A DNA stretch of 64,000 nt from Streptomyces sp. CoH27 (GCF_020181035.1 NZ_JAIQYY010000008.1:116801-180800), one strand, 5' to 3'. Positions 8,214 through 18,140 are shown, counted from the first letter of the stretch. The notes: a model not told the origin generated them from the letters alone. Translations and numbers: made by a program.

Positions 8214-11048
8214 TCAGTCCTCCGCGCCGGAAGCCGACGCCTTGGCGGCGGTCGTCTTCTTGGCGGTCGTCTTCTTGGCCGCCGTGGTCTTCTTCGCGGC
8301 CGCGGTCGTCTTCTTCGCCGCCGTCTTCTTGGCCGCGGTCTTCTTCGCCGGGGCCGTCTTCTTGGCCACCGTCTTCTTCGCGGTCTTCTTGGCGGGCCCC
8401 TTCGCGCGCTTCTCGGCGAGCAGCTCGAAGCCGCGCTCCGGGGTGATCGTCTCGACGCTGTCGCCGGAGCGGAGGGTCGCGTTGGTCTCGCCGTCGGTGA
8501 CGTACGGACCGAAGCGGCCGTCCTTGACCACGACCGGCTTGCCGGAGACCGGGTCCTCGCCCAGCTCCTTCAGCGGCGGCTTGGCGGCGGCGCGGCCACG
8601 CTGCTTGGGCTGGGCGTAGATCGCCAGCGCCTCCTCCAGCGTGATCGTGAAGAGCTGGTCCTCGGACTGCAGTGAGCGCGAGTCCGTGCCCTTCTTCAGA
8701 TACGGGCCGTAGCGGCCGTTCTGCGCGGTGATCTCCTGGCCCTCGGCGTCGGTGCCGACGACGCGCGGCAGCGACATCAGCTTGAGCGCGTCGTCGAGCG
8801 TCACCGTGTCGAGCGACATCGACTTGAAGAGGGAGGCCGTGCGCGGCTTCACCGCGTTCTTGCCGGTCTTCGGGGTGCCCTCGGGGAGGATCTCGGTGAC
8901 GTACGGGCCGTAGCGACCGGCCTTGGCAACGATCTGGTGGCCCGTGGCCGGGTCGGCGCCCAGCTCGAAGTCGCCGCTCGGCTTGGCCAGCAGCTCCTCG
9001 GCCAGCTCCACGGACAGCTCGTCCGGCGCCAGGTCGTCCGGGATGTCGGCGCGCTGGTGCTCCTCGGTGTCCTTCTCGCCGCGCTCGATGTACGGGCCGT
9101 AGCGGCCGACGCGGAGCACGATGCCGTTGCCCACCGGGAACGACGACACCTCGCGCGCGTCGATCGCGCCCAGGTCGGTGACGAGCTCCTTGAGGCCGCC
9201 GAGGTGGTCCCCGTCGCCGTTGCCGGCCTCGGCCGCCCCGCCGTGACCTGTGCCCTCGCCGAAGTAGAACCTCTTCAGCCACGGCACGGCCTGCGCCTGA
9301 CCAGCCGCGATGCGGTCGAGGTCGTCCTCCATCTTGGCGGTGAAGTCGTAGTCGACGAGCCGCCCGAAGTGCTTCTCCAGGAGGTTGACCACGGCGAAGG
9401 ACAGGAAGGACGGCACCAGGGCCGTGCCCTTCTTGAAGACGTAGCCGCGGTCGAGGATCGTGCCGATGATCGACGCGTACGTCGACGGGCGGCCGATCTC
9501 GCGCTCTTCCAGCTCCTTGACCAGGGAGGCCTCGGTGTAGCGGGCCGGGGGCTTGGTGGCGTGGCCGTCGACCGTGATCTCCTCGGCGGACAGCGCGTCG
9601 CCCTCGGCGACCTGCGGCAGCCGGCGCTCGCGGTCGTCCAGCTCGGCGTTCGGGTCGTCGGCACCCTCGACGTAGGCCTTCAGGAAGCCGTGGAAGGTGA
9701 TCGTCTTGCCGGAGGCGCTGAACTCGACGTCCCGGCCGTCGGCGGCGGCGCCACCGATCTTGACGGTCACGCTGTTGCCGGTCGCGTCCTTCATCTGGGA
9801 GGCGACGGTCCGCTTCCAGATCAGCTCGTAGAGCTTGAACTGGTCTCCGGTCAGGCCGGTCTCGGCGGGCGTGCGGAAACGATCACCCGAGGGGCGGATC
9901 GCCTCGTGGGCCTCCTGCGCGTTCTTGACCTTCGCGGCGTAGGTGCGCGGCTGCGGCGGGAGGTAGTCCGCGCCGTAGAGCTGCGTGACCTGCGCACGGG
10001 CCGCCGCGATCGCCGTGTCGCTCAGCGTCGTGGAGTCCGTACGCATGTACGTGATGTAGCCGTTCTCGTACAGCTTCTGGGCGACCTGCATCGTCGCCTT
10101 CGCGCCGAAGCCGAGCTTGCGGCTGGCCTCCTGCTGCAGCGTCGTCGTACGGAACGGGGCGTACGGCGAGCGGCGGTACGGCTTGGACTCGACCGAGCGC
10201 ACGGAGAAGCGGGTGCTCTCCAGGGCGGCGGCGAGGGCGCGGGCGGTCGCCTCGTCGAGGTGGAGGGTGTTCTCGCTCTTGAGCTGTCCCAGGGAGTCGA
10301 AGTCGCGGCCCTGCGCGATCCGCCTGCCGTCGACGGTCTGGAGGCGGGCGACCAGCGACGACGGGTCCGACGGGTCTCCCGCGCGGCCGGTCGCGAAGGT
10401 GCCCGTCAGGTCCCAGTACTCGGCAGAACGAAAAGCGATGCGCTCGCGTTCCCGCTCCACGACGAGACGCGTCGCGACGGACTGGACGCGGCCGGCCGAC
10501 AGCCGGGGCATGACCTTCTTCCACAGGACCGGCGAGACCTCGTAGCCGTAGAGACGGTCGAGGATGCGGCGGGTCTCCTGGGCGTCGACCAGCTTCTGGT
10601 TGAGCTGGCGCGGGTTGGCGACGGCCTCGCGGATCGCGTCCTTGGTGATCTCGTGGAAGACCATCCGCTTGACGGGGATCTTCGGCTTGAGGACCTCCTG
10701 GAGGTGCCAGGCGATCGCCTCGCCCTCCCGGTCCTCATCGGTGGCGAGGAAGAGCTCGTCGGAGTCCTTCAGCAGGTCCTTGAGCTTCTTGACCTGCGCC
10801 TTCTTGTCAGCGTTGATCACATAGATCGGCTGGAAGTCATGGTCTACGTCCACACCGAGGCGGCGGACCTCGCCGGTGTACTTCTCGGGCACCTCGGCGG
10901 CGCCGTTGGGGAGGTCGCGGATGTGCCCGACACTCGCTTCGACGACGTAGCCGGGGCCGAGGTAGCCCTTGATCGTCTTCGCCTTGGCAGGCGACTCGAC
11001 GATGACGAGTCGGCGGCCGCCCTGTGCGGTCTCGCTGGTCGGGGACAA
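8214..11048 (-). CDS. topA: DNA topoisomerase I (type IA)
   Basis: TopA relaxes negative supercoils by a tyrosine-linked strand-passage reaction. I chose the TTG at 11048, preceded by GGAGAGAAG, because homology begins immediately (SPTSETAQGGRRLVIVESPA); the longer upstream reading frame looks non-coding. This gives 944 residues. The TOPRIM domain has VIVESPAKAKTIKGYL and the acidic triad DEDREGE. The catalytic tyrosine lies in GYITYMRTDST near residue 333. Several C-terminal GRYGPY/GRFGPYV repeats replace zinc fingers. The protein ends in about 60 residues of AKKT-type Lys/Ala/Thr repeats, which in Streptomyces TopA are known to raise processivity. It is monocistronic or heads the topA-tmk-holB series. 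Confidence 0.96.
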   Translation of the reverse strand: MSPTSETAQGGRRLVIVESPAKAKTIKGYLGPGYVVEASVGHIRDLPNGAAEVPEKYTGEVRRLGVDVDHDFQPIYVINADKKAQVKKLKDLLKDSDELFLATDEDREGEAIAWHLQEVLKPKIPVKRMVFHEITKDAIREAVANPRQLNQKLVDAQETRRILDRLYGYEVSPVLWKKVMPRLSAGRVQSVATRLVVERERERIAFRSAEYWDLTGTFATGRAGDPSDPSSLVARLQTVDGRRIAQGRDFDSLGQLKSENTLHLDEATARALAAALESTRFSVRSVESKPYRRSPYAPFRTTTLQQEASRKLGFGAKATMQVAQKLYENGYITYMRTDSTTLSDTAIAAARAQVTQLYGADYLPPQPRTYAAKVKNAQEAHEAIRPSGDRFRTPAETGLTGDQFKLYELIWKRTVASQMKDATGNSVTVKIGGAAADGRDVEFSASGKTITFHGFLKAYVEGADDPNAELDDRERRLPQVAEGDALSAEEITVDGHATKPPARYTEASLVKELEEREIGRPSTYASIIGTILDRGYVFKKGTALVPSFLSFAVVNLLEKHFGRLVDYDFTAKMEDDLDRIAAGQAQAVPWLKRFYFGEGTGHGGAAEAGNGDGDHLGGLKELVTDLGAIDAREVSSFPVGNGIVLRVGRYGPYIERGEKDTEEHQRADIPDDLAPDELSVELAEELLAKPSGDFELGADPATGHQIVAKAGRYGPYVTEILPEGTPKTGKNAVKPRTASLFKSMSLDTVTLDDALKLMSLPRVVGTDAEGQEITAQNGRYGPYLKKGTDSRSLQSEDQLFTITLEEALAIYAQPKQRGRAAAKPPLKELGEDPVSGKPVVVKDGRFGPYVTDGETNATLRSGDSVETITPERGFELLAEKRAKGPAKKTAKKTVAKKTAPAKKTAAKKTAAKKTTAAAKKTTAAKKTTAKKTTAAKASASGAED

Positions 11049-11316
11049 CTTCGCTCTTCTCTCCGGTCGACGCTGTGGCCTCCCCAGGGCCTTCGTCCCG
11101 GGGTCGCGGCGTACTGCTGGCACGTGTGACGCTGCGGAGTGTGACGGTACATCCCGCCCCCGTGTCAAACGGGAAAAGCCCACAACGGCCACTCGAACGG
11201 TAACCCGACTACCGCCATTCCTGCCGCCCGGAGTGCCTGGAGGTCCCACGCGCCTGTCCGGAGCGTGACGCTCCCCTTACTCCCGCGACACGCCCGGCGA
11301 GGCGCGCCCGCCGACG

Positions 11317-11514
11317 TCAGAGGCAGGTCAGGCAGTACACACCGAGTGCCAGCGCGGCCGTCCCGGCCACCGTCGCGAGGGTGGCCGATGCGACTTGGTT
11401 CACACCCTGGGCCACCGGCTCGCGGCGCCGGACGCGGGCGCCGGTCCAGGCCAGCAGGGCGCCCCCGAACAGGGCGAACACCACTCCCGCGAAGATCGCC
11501 GGCCCGCTCTCCAT
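11317..11514 (-). CDS. Small two-helix membrane protein
   Basis: A 65-residue protein beginning MESGPAIFAGVVFALFGGAL. The ATG has a good AAGGGGAGCG ribosome-binding site, which is why I prefer it over the longer frame. Two hydrophobic helices (about residues 6-25 and 44-62) are joined by a basic loop RVRRREPVAQG, and the C-terminus is YCLTCL with a CxxC-like cysteine pair. I do not recognise a family. It lies upstream of topA on the same strand, with 268 bases between them. Confidence 0.65.
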   Translation of the reverse strand: MESGPAIFAGVVFALFGGALLAWTGARVRRREPVAQGVNQVASATLATVAGTAALALGVYCLTCL

Positions 11515-12059
11515 CCCCCGCGCTCCCCTTCTCCGCCGTCCGGCTCCGTCCAGCGCGGGGAGGGTGGCACGCGGGGGCAGCCGGCGGGTGACATCGGGGT
11601 GAACGGCGGGCCCCTGTGATATCGAACACCAGGTCGAGTATGGCCCGCGCACACTCGGCACCCATACTTTTCCGGCCTTTTTGCCGACCCCGGCGCGCCC
11701 CGCACCCGCGGCCACCGATTCCGGTCGCGTGCCGCGGGCATACGACGATGATCCCGACGCCGTGATGTGTCGATCCGACCACGTCTACGACAGCGGAGGC
11801 ACGACCGGTACGACACCTGCCCCGGCACGGCACACGCGCACCGCGCTCCCAGCGCCCCGGAAGGCACACGACCCCGCCCCCACCCGACCCGACCCGCCCA
11901 CCAGCTCCGGCCCCCGGCTCCCCCGCCCCTCACTCCAGCCTCCCGGTCGAACTGTCGGCGCAGGCCGGACATCGGCCCGCCGGTCAGGCCCCACAGCCCC
12001 ACCCACCTCTCGCCCGGCTCCCGACCGAGCCCTCGGCGCAGGCCGGGCGGGCGGCCGGG
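11515..12059. other. Intergenic region, no gene seen
   Basis: These 545 bases separate the small membrane protein from the methyltransferase. Open frames here are proline/arginine-rich shadows without ribosome-binding sites. A short A+T-enriched patch near 11,660-11,690 may hold the promoter of the small membrane gene. A 14-base sequence TCGGCGCAGGCCGG occurs twice (about 11,954 and 12,031). I see nothing else. Confidence 0.5.
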
Positions 12060-13580
12060 TCAGCCCAGCGGCTCCAGGAACCCCTGTTCCACCAGCAGCC
12101 GGATCTGTGCCGGTGTGCGATCGCGGAGCAGCACCGGGTCCTCACCCACGAGTTGGGCGATGGCGTCCAGGATGCGGCCGGCGCTGAGCGTGCCGTCGCA
12201 CACGCCGGCGAAGCCCGCAGCGACCGTGTCCACCTTCGTGGCCCGGCGCATCCCGCGGTGCTGGCGCAGCACCACGTGCTCCGGGTCCTCTGCGCCGGGC
12301 AGGCCGACCTGCTCCTGGACCACCTCGGCGGCCAGCCTGAAGTGGCCTTCGAGCAGCGCCGCGTCGTCGTGTTCGCGGAGATGGTCGAGGCGCTCGAAGT
12401 GCGCCCGGATCGTGTCCCCGAGGGGCTGCTCGACCGGATGCGGCCACTCCTCCACGGTGACGACGGGCTCGGCGGACCCCGTACGGCGCAGGGTGATCCA
12501 GCCGAAGCCGACCGCCTTCACCTTGCGTGCCTCGAACTCGTCGAGCCAGGCGTCGTATCGCGCCTGGTACTCCACCGGATCCCCGCGGTGGTCACCGGCG
12601 TCCCTCAGCCACAGCTCGGCGTACTGCGTGACGTCCTGCACCTCGCGCTGCACGATCCAGGCATCGCACCCGCGCGGCACCCACGACCTGACTCTGTCCT
12701 GCCAGTCCTCCCCCTCCACGTGCTGCCAGTTGGCGAGGAACTGCGCGAACCCGCCCTCGTTCAGCCGTTCCCCCGCCTGCTGAACGAGCGAGCGGCACAG
12801 ATCGTCCCCGCCCATCCCGCCGTCCCGGTAGGTGAGGCGGGTGCCGGGCGAGATGACGAAGGGCGGGTTGGAGACGATCAGGTCGAAGGTCTCGTCGTCC
12901 CGAACCGGTTCGAACAGCGAGCCCTCGCGCAGGTCGGCGGCGGGGGCGGCGGAGAGCGCGAGTGTGAGCGCGGTGATGTGAAGGGCGCGCGGGTTGAGGT
13001 CGGTCGCCGTCACGCGCGTGGCGTGCTGGGCGGCGTGCAGCGCCTGGATGCCGGAGCCGGTGCCGAGGTCCAGGGCGGACGCGACCGGCGTACGGACGGT
13101 GATGCCGGCGAGGGTCGTGGAGGCACCGCCGACGCCGAGTACGACACCCTCGTCGCGCTGCCCGATCCCGCCGGCTCCGCCCACCGCGCAGCCCAGGTCG
13201 GAGACGATGAACCAGTCCTCGCCGCCGGGGCCGCCGTAGGGCCGCACATCCACGGTCGCGGCCACCTCGTCGCCGCCCGCGCGCGTGAGCCACCCGGCGC
13301 CTAGGGCCTCCTCGGCGGGCAGAACGTGCGCCACGCGCGCGTACGGCACCGGTTGCTGAAGCAGGAACAGCCGTACGAGCGTCTCCAGTGGCGTGTCGCC
13401 ACGGGTGGCGCGCAGGGCGGGCACGGTCTCGCTGCGGGCCAGCGCCGCGTACGCGGAGGCGCCGAGCAGGTCGAGCAGCCCGTCGGCGGTGAAGGAGGCG
13501 GCCAGCAACGCGTCCCGCAGGCGCGCGGCGGTCTCGGGCCGGTCGGAAGCGGGCAGGGAGGCGAGTCCGGAGTCAGTCAC
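12060..13580 (-). CDS. Class I SAM-dependent methyltransferase, NPPF-motif (HemK/RsmC-like)
   Basis: A predicted methyltransferase of the nucleic-acid or glutamine N-methylating type. The 506-residue protein has a helical N-terminal domain (1 to about 145) and a Rossmann domain with the SAM loop ALDLGTGSGIQALH near residue 170, the acidic residue in VTATDLNPRAL, and the catalytic motif SNPPFVISPG near residue 225. A long C-terminal region follows with a DUF-like domain. NPPF marks methylation of an exocyclic amino group or a glutamine amide. The GTG start sits six bases after CACAAT, suggesting a leaderless mRNA. The substrate cannot be inferred. Confidence 0.85.
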   Translation of the reverse strand: MTDSGLASLPASDRPETAARLRDALLAASFTADGLLDLLGASAYAALARSETVPALRATRGDTPLETLVRLFLLQQPVPYARVAHVLPAEEALGAGWLTRAGGDEVAATVDVRPYGGPGGEDWFIVSDLGCAVGGAGGIGQRDEGVVLGVGGASTTLAGITVRTPVASALDLGTGSGIQALHAAQHATRVTATDLNPRALHITALTLALSAAPAADLREGSLFEPVRDDETFDLIVSNPPFVISPGTRLTYRDGGMGGDDLCRSLVQQAGERLNEGGFAQFLANWQHVEGEDWQDRVRSWVPRGCDAWIVQREVQDVTQYAELWLRDAGDHRGDPVEYQARYDAWLDEFEARKVKAVGFGWITLRRTGSAEPVVTVEEWPHPVEQPLGDTIRAHFERLDHLREHDDAALLEGHFRLAAEVVQEQVGLPGAEDPEHVVLRQHRGMRRATKVDTVAAGFAGVCDGTLSAGRILDAIAQLVGEDPVLLRDRTPAQIRLLVEQGFLEPLG

Positions 13581-13668
13581 GTCCCCATTGTGGCCCGCGG
13601 CGGAGGCCCGGGGCCGACCGCGCGCGGGCCGTTCGCCGACGTCAGCCCCTCGTGGCCCGCGCCGTCCG

Positions 13669-14295
13669 TCAGCCGGTGGTCGACTGCGCCGTCGGGGACG
13701 CGGACACGGACGCGGCGGCGACCTTGCAACTGGGCTGCTGGGCCATCGCCTGCTTGACGTCGCCCTCCTCCAGCCGCTTCAGCGCCTCCGTGCCGTTGCT
13801 GCTCTGCTTGCCGACCTCGTCCGTCTGGGTGGCGGCGACGTCCTTGAGTCCCTGGGCGAACTTGCTCTGGTCCTTGGTGTCGAGCCCGTCGACCTTCTTC
13901 TTCAGGTTGACGTACGACGTGGAGAGGCCGACGAGGTTCTTGGCGGCGTCCTGCTGCCGCTTGGCGCCGTCGCCGATGCCGGGGGGCGCGCCGGCCTTGT
14001 CGATGGCGTCGGCGAGCGCCTGGTAGCCGTCGGCCAGATCCTGGAAGGCATGCGAGTAGGTCTTCTGGGCGCTCTGCGGCGGGAGGTTGCTGTCCGTGGC
14101 GATGGCCGCGATCGACGCGTTGGCCGCCTTGATCTTGGCGTCCTGTGCGGGCACCGCGTCACACACGGTCTTGGCCCAGGCGACCAGCTTGGGGTCGGGC
14201 CCCTTGCTGCCGCCGCCGCTGCTGCTGGTGCAGCCCGTCAGCGCCACCACCAGTACCGCACCGCCGGACAGTGCGGCCGTGAGCTTCTTGTTCAC
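13669..14295 (-). CDS. Small lipoprotein, helical, unknown function
   Basis: The GTG at 14295 is chosen because GGAAGGG precedes it at good spacing; the upstream ATG gives only a short extension. The signal peptide VNKKLTAALSGGAVLVVAL ends in the lipobox LTGC (cysteine near residue 23), followed by a Ser/Gly linker. The mature part of about 180 residues is mostly helical (DPKLVAWAKTVCDAVPAQ, then repeated Asp/Lys-rich helices). It has one conserved-looking cysteine pair (TVCDA and PSCKV), which could form a disulfide. Similar small secreted proteins lie next to hppA in Streptomyces, but no function is known to me. Confidence 0.8.
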   Translation of the reverse strand: MNKKLTAALSGGAVLVVALTGCTSSSGGGSKGPDPKLVAWAKTVCDAVPAQDAKIKAANASIAAIATDSNLPPQSAQKTYSHAFQDLADGYQALADAIDKAGAPPGIGDGAKRQQDAAKNLVGLSTSYVNLKKKVDGLDTKDQSKFAQGLKDVAATQTDEVGKQSSNGTEALKRLEEGDVKQAMAQQPSCKVAAASVSASPTAQSTTG

Positions 14296-14532
14296 CGGAT
14301 CGGTCCCTTCCATGGCTCTCGGCCCACGGACCCTACACGGCGGACGCACAACCCCAGCACCCCGTACGCACCCTAAAGCACTTTTTATTACCTTTTGCGC
14401 CATGGGAGACAAGGCTCACCACGTGGGCGAGCCCACACACGGATCCGCAGACGCGGGTGGGGGGGGGGCACGTCAACACGCGCCGCCCGCCCACCCGTTG
14501 CACAGGGCCTCTCGAACGAACCAGGAGTACGG

Positions 14533-16935
14533 CTACGAAACCACCGCCGTGTTGGGCGAGTTGGCGACCCGCTCGGCACTCTCGTCGTCGCCGACGGCGA
14601 TGCCGCGCCGCTTGGAGATGTACACGGCGGTGACGATCACCACGAGCGCGAGGATCGCGATCAGGATCCGTACGCCGAGGTTCTTGTCGTTGCCGTAGGA
14701 GAACTTGATCACCGCGGGCGCGATGAGCAGCGAGACCAGGTTCATGACCTTCAGCAGCGGGTTGATCGCCGGTCCGGCGGTGTCCTTGAAGGGGTCGCCG
14801 ACCGTGTCGCCGATCACCGTGGCCGCGTGGGCGTCGCTGCCCTTGCCGCCGTGGTGGCCGTCCTCCACCAGCTTCTTGGCGTTGTCCCAGGCGCCGCCGG
14901 AGTTGGCGAGGAACACCGCCATCAGCGTGCCCGCGCCGATCGCGCCGGCGAGGTAGGAGCCGAGCGCGCCGACGCCGAGCGTGAAGCCGACGAAGATGGG
15001 CGCCATCACGGCGAGCAGACCTGGTGTGGCCAGCTCCCGCAGGGCGTCCTTGGTGCAGATGTCGACGACACGCCCGTACTCGGGCTTCTCGGTGTAGTCC
15101 ATGATCCCGGGGTGCTCGCGGAACTGCCGCCGCACCTCGAACACCACTGAACCCGCCGAGCGCGACACGGCGTTGATGGCCAGTCCGGAGAAGAGGAAGA
15201 CGACCGCGGCGCCCGCGATGAGGCCGACGAGGTTGTTGGGCTGCGAGATGTCCAGGGACAGGCTCAGCGGCGCGCCCGGCCCGGTGAGCTTCTCCCCGAC
15301 GCCCTGCACATTGGTGGTGATCGCGTCGCGGTACGACCCGAACAGCGCCGACGCCGCGAGGACAGCCGTGGCGATGGCGATGCCCTTGGTGATGGCCTTG
15401 GTCGTGTTGCCGACCGCGTCCAGGTTGGTGAGCACCTGCGCGCCCGCACCCTGGACGTCGCCGGACATCTCGGCGATGCCCTGGGCGTTGTCGGAGACCG
15501 GCCCGAAGGTGTCCATGGCGACGATCACGCCGACCGTGGTGAGCAGGCCGGTGCCGGCCAGGGCGACCGCGAACAGCGCCAGCATGATCGACGTACCGCC
15601 GAGCAGGAACGCGCCGTACACGCCGAGCCCGATGAGCAGCGCGGTGTAGACGGCGGACTCCAGGCCGAGCGAGATGCCGGACAGCACGACCGTGGCCGGG
15701 CCGGTGAGAGAGGTCTTGCCGACGTCCCGGACTGGGCGACGGTTGGTCTCGGTGAAGTAGCCGGTGAGCTGCTGGATGACGGCGGCGAGCAGGATGCCGA
15801 TGGCGACCGCGACGAGGGCGAGGATCCGCGGATCGCCGTCCTTGCCCCGGATCGCCGCGTCCGTCACGCCGTGCAGGTCGGAGTACTTCGAGGGCAGGTA
15901 GACGAAGACCGCGACCGCGACCAGCGCGAGGGAGATCACCGCGGAGATGAAAAAGCCGCGGTTGATCGCGGTCATGCCGCTGCGGTCGGCGCGGCGCGGG
16001 GCGACCGCGAAGATGCCGATCATCGCGGTGAGGACGCCGATCGCGGGCACGAGCAGCGGGAACGCCAGCCCGGAGTTGCCGAAGGCGGCCTTGCCGAGGA
16101 TCAGCGCGGCCACCAGGGTCACGGCGTACGACTCGAACAGGTCGGCCGCCATGCCCGCGCAGTCGCCGACGTTGTCGCCCACGTTGTCGGCGATGGTCGC
16201 GGCATTGCGCGGATCGTCCTCCGGAATGCCCTGCTCGACCTTGCCGACCAGGTCGGCGCCGACGTCGGCGGCCTTGGTGAAGATGCCGCCGCCCACCCTC
16301 ATGAACATGGCGATCAGGGCGGCGCCGAGGCCGAAGCCCTCCAGCACCTTCGGCGCGTCGGCCGCGTACACCAGCACCACACAGGAGGCGCCCAGCAGGC
16401 CGAGGCCCACCGTGAACATGCCGACGACGCCGCCTGTGCGAAATGCGATCTTCATCGCGGTGTGCGAGACGGTGGTGAGATCCTTTTCCGGTTCCCCCGG
16501 TGCCGGTGTGGCTTCCCGGGCGGCCGCGGCGACGCGCACATTGCTGCGCACGGCCAGCCACATGCCGATATAGCCGGTGGCTGCCGAGAAGGCAGCGCCG
16601 ATCAGGAAGAACACCGATCGTCCGGCCCGCTGATTCCAGTTGTCCGCGGGCAGCAGCATGAGCAGGAAGAACACGACGACGGCGAATACGCCGAGCGTGC
16701 GCAACTGCCGGGCGAGATACGCCTTCGCGCCTTCCTGGACCGCCTCGGCGATCCGCTTCATGCTGTCGGTACCCTCGCCCGCGGTGAGCACCTGGCGCAC
16801 CAGGACCCCCGCGACCACCAGCGCGGCCAGGGCGATCACGGCAATGGCGGCCACGAGGATCCGGTTGTGAGCGGTCAGGACCGCGGCCGCGAGGGTGACG
16901 GAGTGATCCGATGGAGAAGTAGAAAGCCCGGCCAT
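14533..16935 (-). CDS. hppA: H+-translocating inorganic pyrophosphatase
   Basis: This integral membrane enzyme couples hydrolysis of pyrophosphate to proton pumping across the cytoplasmic membrane. The 800-residue protein has about 16 membrane segments, longer at the N-terminus than minimal bacterial forms. The PPi-binding loop is intact (GGIFTKAADVGADLVGKVEQ, about 205-225), followed by the paired acidic loops DNVGDNVGDCAG and, near the C-terminus, GDTVGDPFKDTAGPAINP. The segment GNTTKAITKG has lysine where K+-dependent enzymes have alanine, so this should be the K+-independent subfamily. A strong AGGAGG ribosome-binding site fixes the start. Confidence 0.97.
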   Translation of the reverse strand: MAGLSTSPSDHSVTLAAAVLTAHNRILVAAIAVIALAALVVAGVLVRQVLTAGEGTDSMKRIAEAVQEGAKAYLARQLRTLGVFAVVVFFLLMLLPADNWNQRAGRSVFFLIGAAFSAATGYIGMWLAVRSNVRVAAAAREATPAPGEPEKDLTTVSHTAMKIAFRTGGVVGMFTVGLGLLGASCVVLVYAADAPKVLEGFGLGAALIAMFMRVGGGIFTKAADVGADLVGKVEQGIPEDDPRNAATIADNVGDNVGDCAGMAADLFESYAVTLVAALILGKAAFGNSGLAFPLLVPAIGVLTAMIGIFAVAPRRADRSGMTAINRGFFISAVISLALVAVAVFVYLPSKYSDLHGVTDAAIRGKDGDPRILALVAVAIGILLAAVIQQLTGYFTETNRRPVRDVGKTSLTGPATVVLSGISLGLESAVYTALLIGLGVYGAFLLGGTSIMLALFAVALAGTGLLTTVGVIVAMDTFGPVSDNAQGIAEMSGDVQGAGAQVLTNLDAVGNTTKAITKGIAIATAVLAASALFGSYRDAITTNVQGVGEKLTGPGAPLSLSLDISQPNNLVGLIAGAAVVFLFSGLAINAVSRSAGSVVFEVRRQFREHPGIMDYTEKPEYGRVVDICTKDALRELATPGLLAVMAPIFVGFTLGVGALGSYLAGAIGAGTLMAVFLANSGGAWDNAKKLVEDGHHGGKGSDAHAATVIGDTVGDPFKDTAGPAINPLLKVMNLVSLLIAPAVIKFSYGNDKNLGVRILIAILALVVIVTAVYISKRRGIAVGDDESAERVANSPNTAVVS

Positions 16936-17149
16936 TCGTCCTCCTTGACGCTTGGGCTGAGCTCAAGATGTGGACGGATTCTAGGTACCCCGGAGTGATC
17001 TCAACAGAGCGCGGTAAACGGAATTAGCCTCCACCGGGTCATCGGCAAATGATCGAGTTCCCGCCACTCCACCCGAATGGAGTAATGCCTTCAAAGCATT
17101 GCCGGTGATCGCCAATGATCGTGAATTCCTTCACGAATTCGTGTTCGCG

Positions 17150-17188
17150 CCGGAAAAACACCGAGGGCCCTGCTCGGCAGGGCCCTCG
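17150..17188 (-). terminator. Rho-independent terminator of the bldG/anti-sigma unit
   Basis: A perfect 11-bp stem (CGAGGGCCCTG, 17162-17172 and 17178-17188) with loop CTCGG is followed on the minus strand by GGTGTTTTTCC. It lies directly after the anti-sigma factor gene. Confidence 0.88.
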
Positions 17189-17206
17189 TGAAGTGGTGCG
17201 CGACGC

Positions 17207-17641
17207 TCAGAGAACGGCCGCCGACGGCGGTGCCGTCGGCCAGGTCATCCGGATGAGACCGCCGTCCTTGCCGGTGGTCACCTTCACGTCGTCGACGAGG
17301 CCGCTGATGACCGCGAGGCCCATCTCGTCCTCCTCGACGTCCGCCTCGACGTCCTGCGCGCCGCCGGGCGTGTCGCCCCGCGGCGTGGCGTGCGGGGCCT
17401 CATCGCCGACCTCGATGGAGAACTGCTTCTCCTCCTCGATCAGCGCCACCTTCACAGGTGCCGAGATACCGACGCTCTGGTGCAGCCCGACAGCACGGGA
17501 GCAGGCCTCGCCGACGGCGAGCCGGACCTCGTCCAGGACGGCCTCGTCCACTCCGGCCCTGCGTGCCACCGCGGCCGCCACCAGGCGGGCGGTCCGGACA
17601 TGCTCGGGCAGCGCGCTGAAGCGGAGTTCGACGGTGGCCAT
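17207..17641 (-). CDS. Anti-sigma factor, RsbW/SpoIIAB-like, partner of BldG
   Basis: A GHKL-fold serine kinase/anti-sigma factor of the switch that includes BldG. The ATG at 17641 (MATVELRF) has a GAGGGGG ribosome-binding site and is preferred over upstream codons. The 144-residue protein shows the N-box helix (AVLDEVRLAVGEACSRAVG, about 34-52) and the G1 region DEMGLAVISGLVDDV near residue 105. An acidic insert (GGAQDVEADVEED) precedes the G1 region. It is downstream of bldG on the same strand with a terminator after it, so the two are co-transcribed; in S. coelicolor the equivalent partner is Apg (from memory). Confidence 0.88.
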   Translation of the reverse strand: MATVELRFSALPEHVRTARLVAAAVARRAGVDEAVLDEVRLAVGEACSRAVGLHQSVGISAPVKVALIEEEKQFSIEVGDEAPHATPRGDTPGGAQDVEADVEEDEMGLAVISGLVDDVKVTTGKDGGLIRMTWPTAPPSAAVL

Positions 17642-17798
17642 GCATCCCCCTCGCGAAACGGGCGTGCGGTCGGGGGCGGGGCCGCCGAGCGCCCGCACCC
17701 CAGATGTACTTCTGTGTCCGGGTCACCTCATCGGCCCGGACGGGACCGTCCGGTGTCGGGCTCCCGGCGGAAGCCCGACACCGGAGAGCGGTCCACGG

Positions 17799-18140
17799 TC
17801 AGTCGGTGGCCTGCACCGCGTCCTCGACCGAGGTGTGGATCGGGAACACCTTGGTGAGGCCGGTGATACGGAAGATCTTGAGAATGCGCTCCTGGTTGCA
17901 GACCAGGCGCAGCGAGCCCTCGTGGGCACGCACCCGCTTCAGGCCGCCGACCAGCACGCCGAGCCCGGTGGAGTCGAGGAAGTCCACGCCCTCCATGTCG
18001 ACGACGAGGTGGAAATTCCCGTCGTTCACCAGCTCGACCAGCTGCTCGCGCAGCTTGGGCGCGGTATACACGTCGATTTCGCCACCGACTTTGACGACCG
18101 TACGATCGCCGACGGTCTCGGTCGACAGGGACAGGTCCAC
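17799..18140 (-). CDS. bldG: Anti-anti-sigma factor BldG
   Basis: BldG is a STAS-domain antagonist of anti-sigma factors, needed for aerial hyphae and antibiotic production in Streptomyces. The 113 residues match my memory of BldG closely. The phosphorylatable serine is Ser57 within [17 protein letters not shown]. The GTG start is supported by GGAGGACCC immediately upstream. Phosphorylation by the RsbW-like kinase would inactivate it and release the kinase/anti-sigma factor onto its sigma factor. The divergent helicase starts 160 bases away, so this interval holds both promoters. Confidence 0.97.
   Translation of the reverse strand: MDLSLSTETVGDRTVVKVGGEIDVYTAPKLREQLVELVNDGNFHLVVDMEGVDFLDSTGLGVLVGGLKRVRAHEGSLRLVCNQERILKIFRITGLTKVFPIHTSVEDAVQATD

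Noticed and set aside
4494..8675. A very long plus-strand open frame (1393 codons) opposite the tmk fusion
   Set aside because: It is the antisense of a G+C-rich coding region, has no ribosome-binding site and low-complexity Leu/Gly/Arg content, while the minus strand encodes clear kinase motifs.
8937..11129. A long plus-strand open frame opposite topA
   Set aside because: It is the complement of conserved topoisomerase sequence and has no recognisable domains.
11050..11249. N-terminal extension of topA to position 11249
   Set aside because: The added residues are Arg/Pro-rich without homology, whereas the TTG at 11048 has a ribosome-binding site and the conserved TopA N-terminus follows at once.
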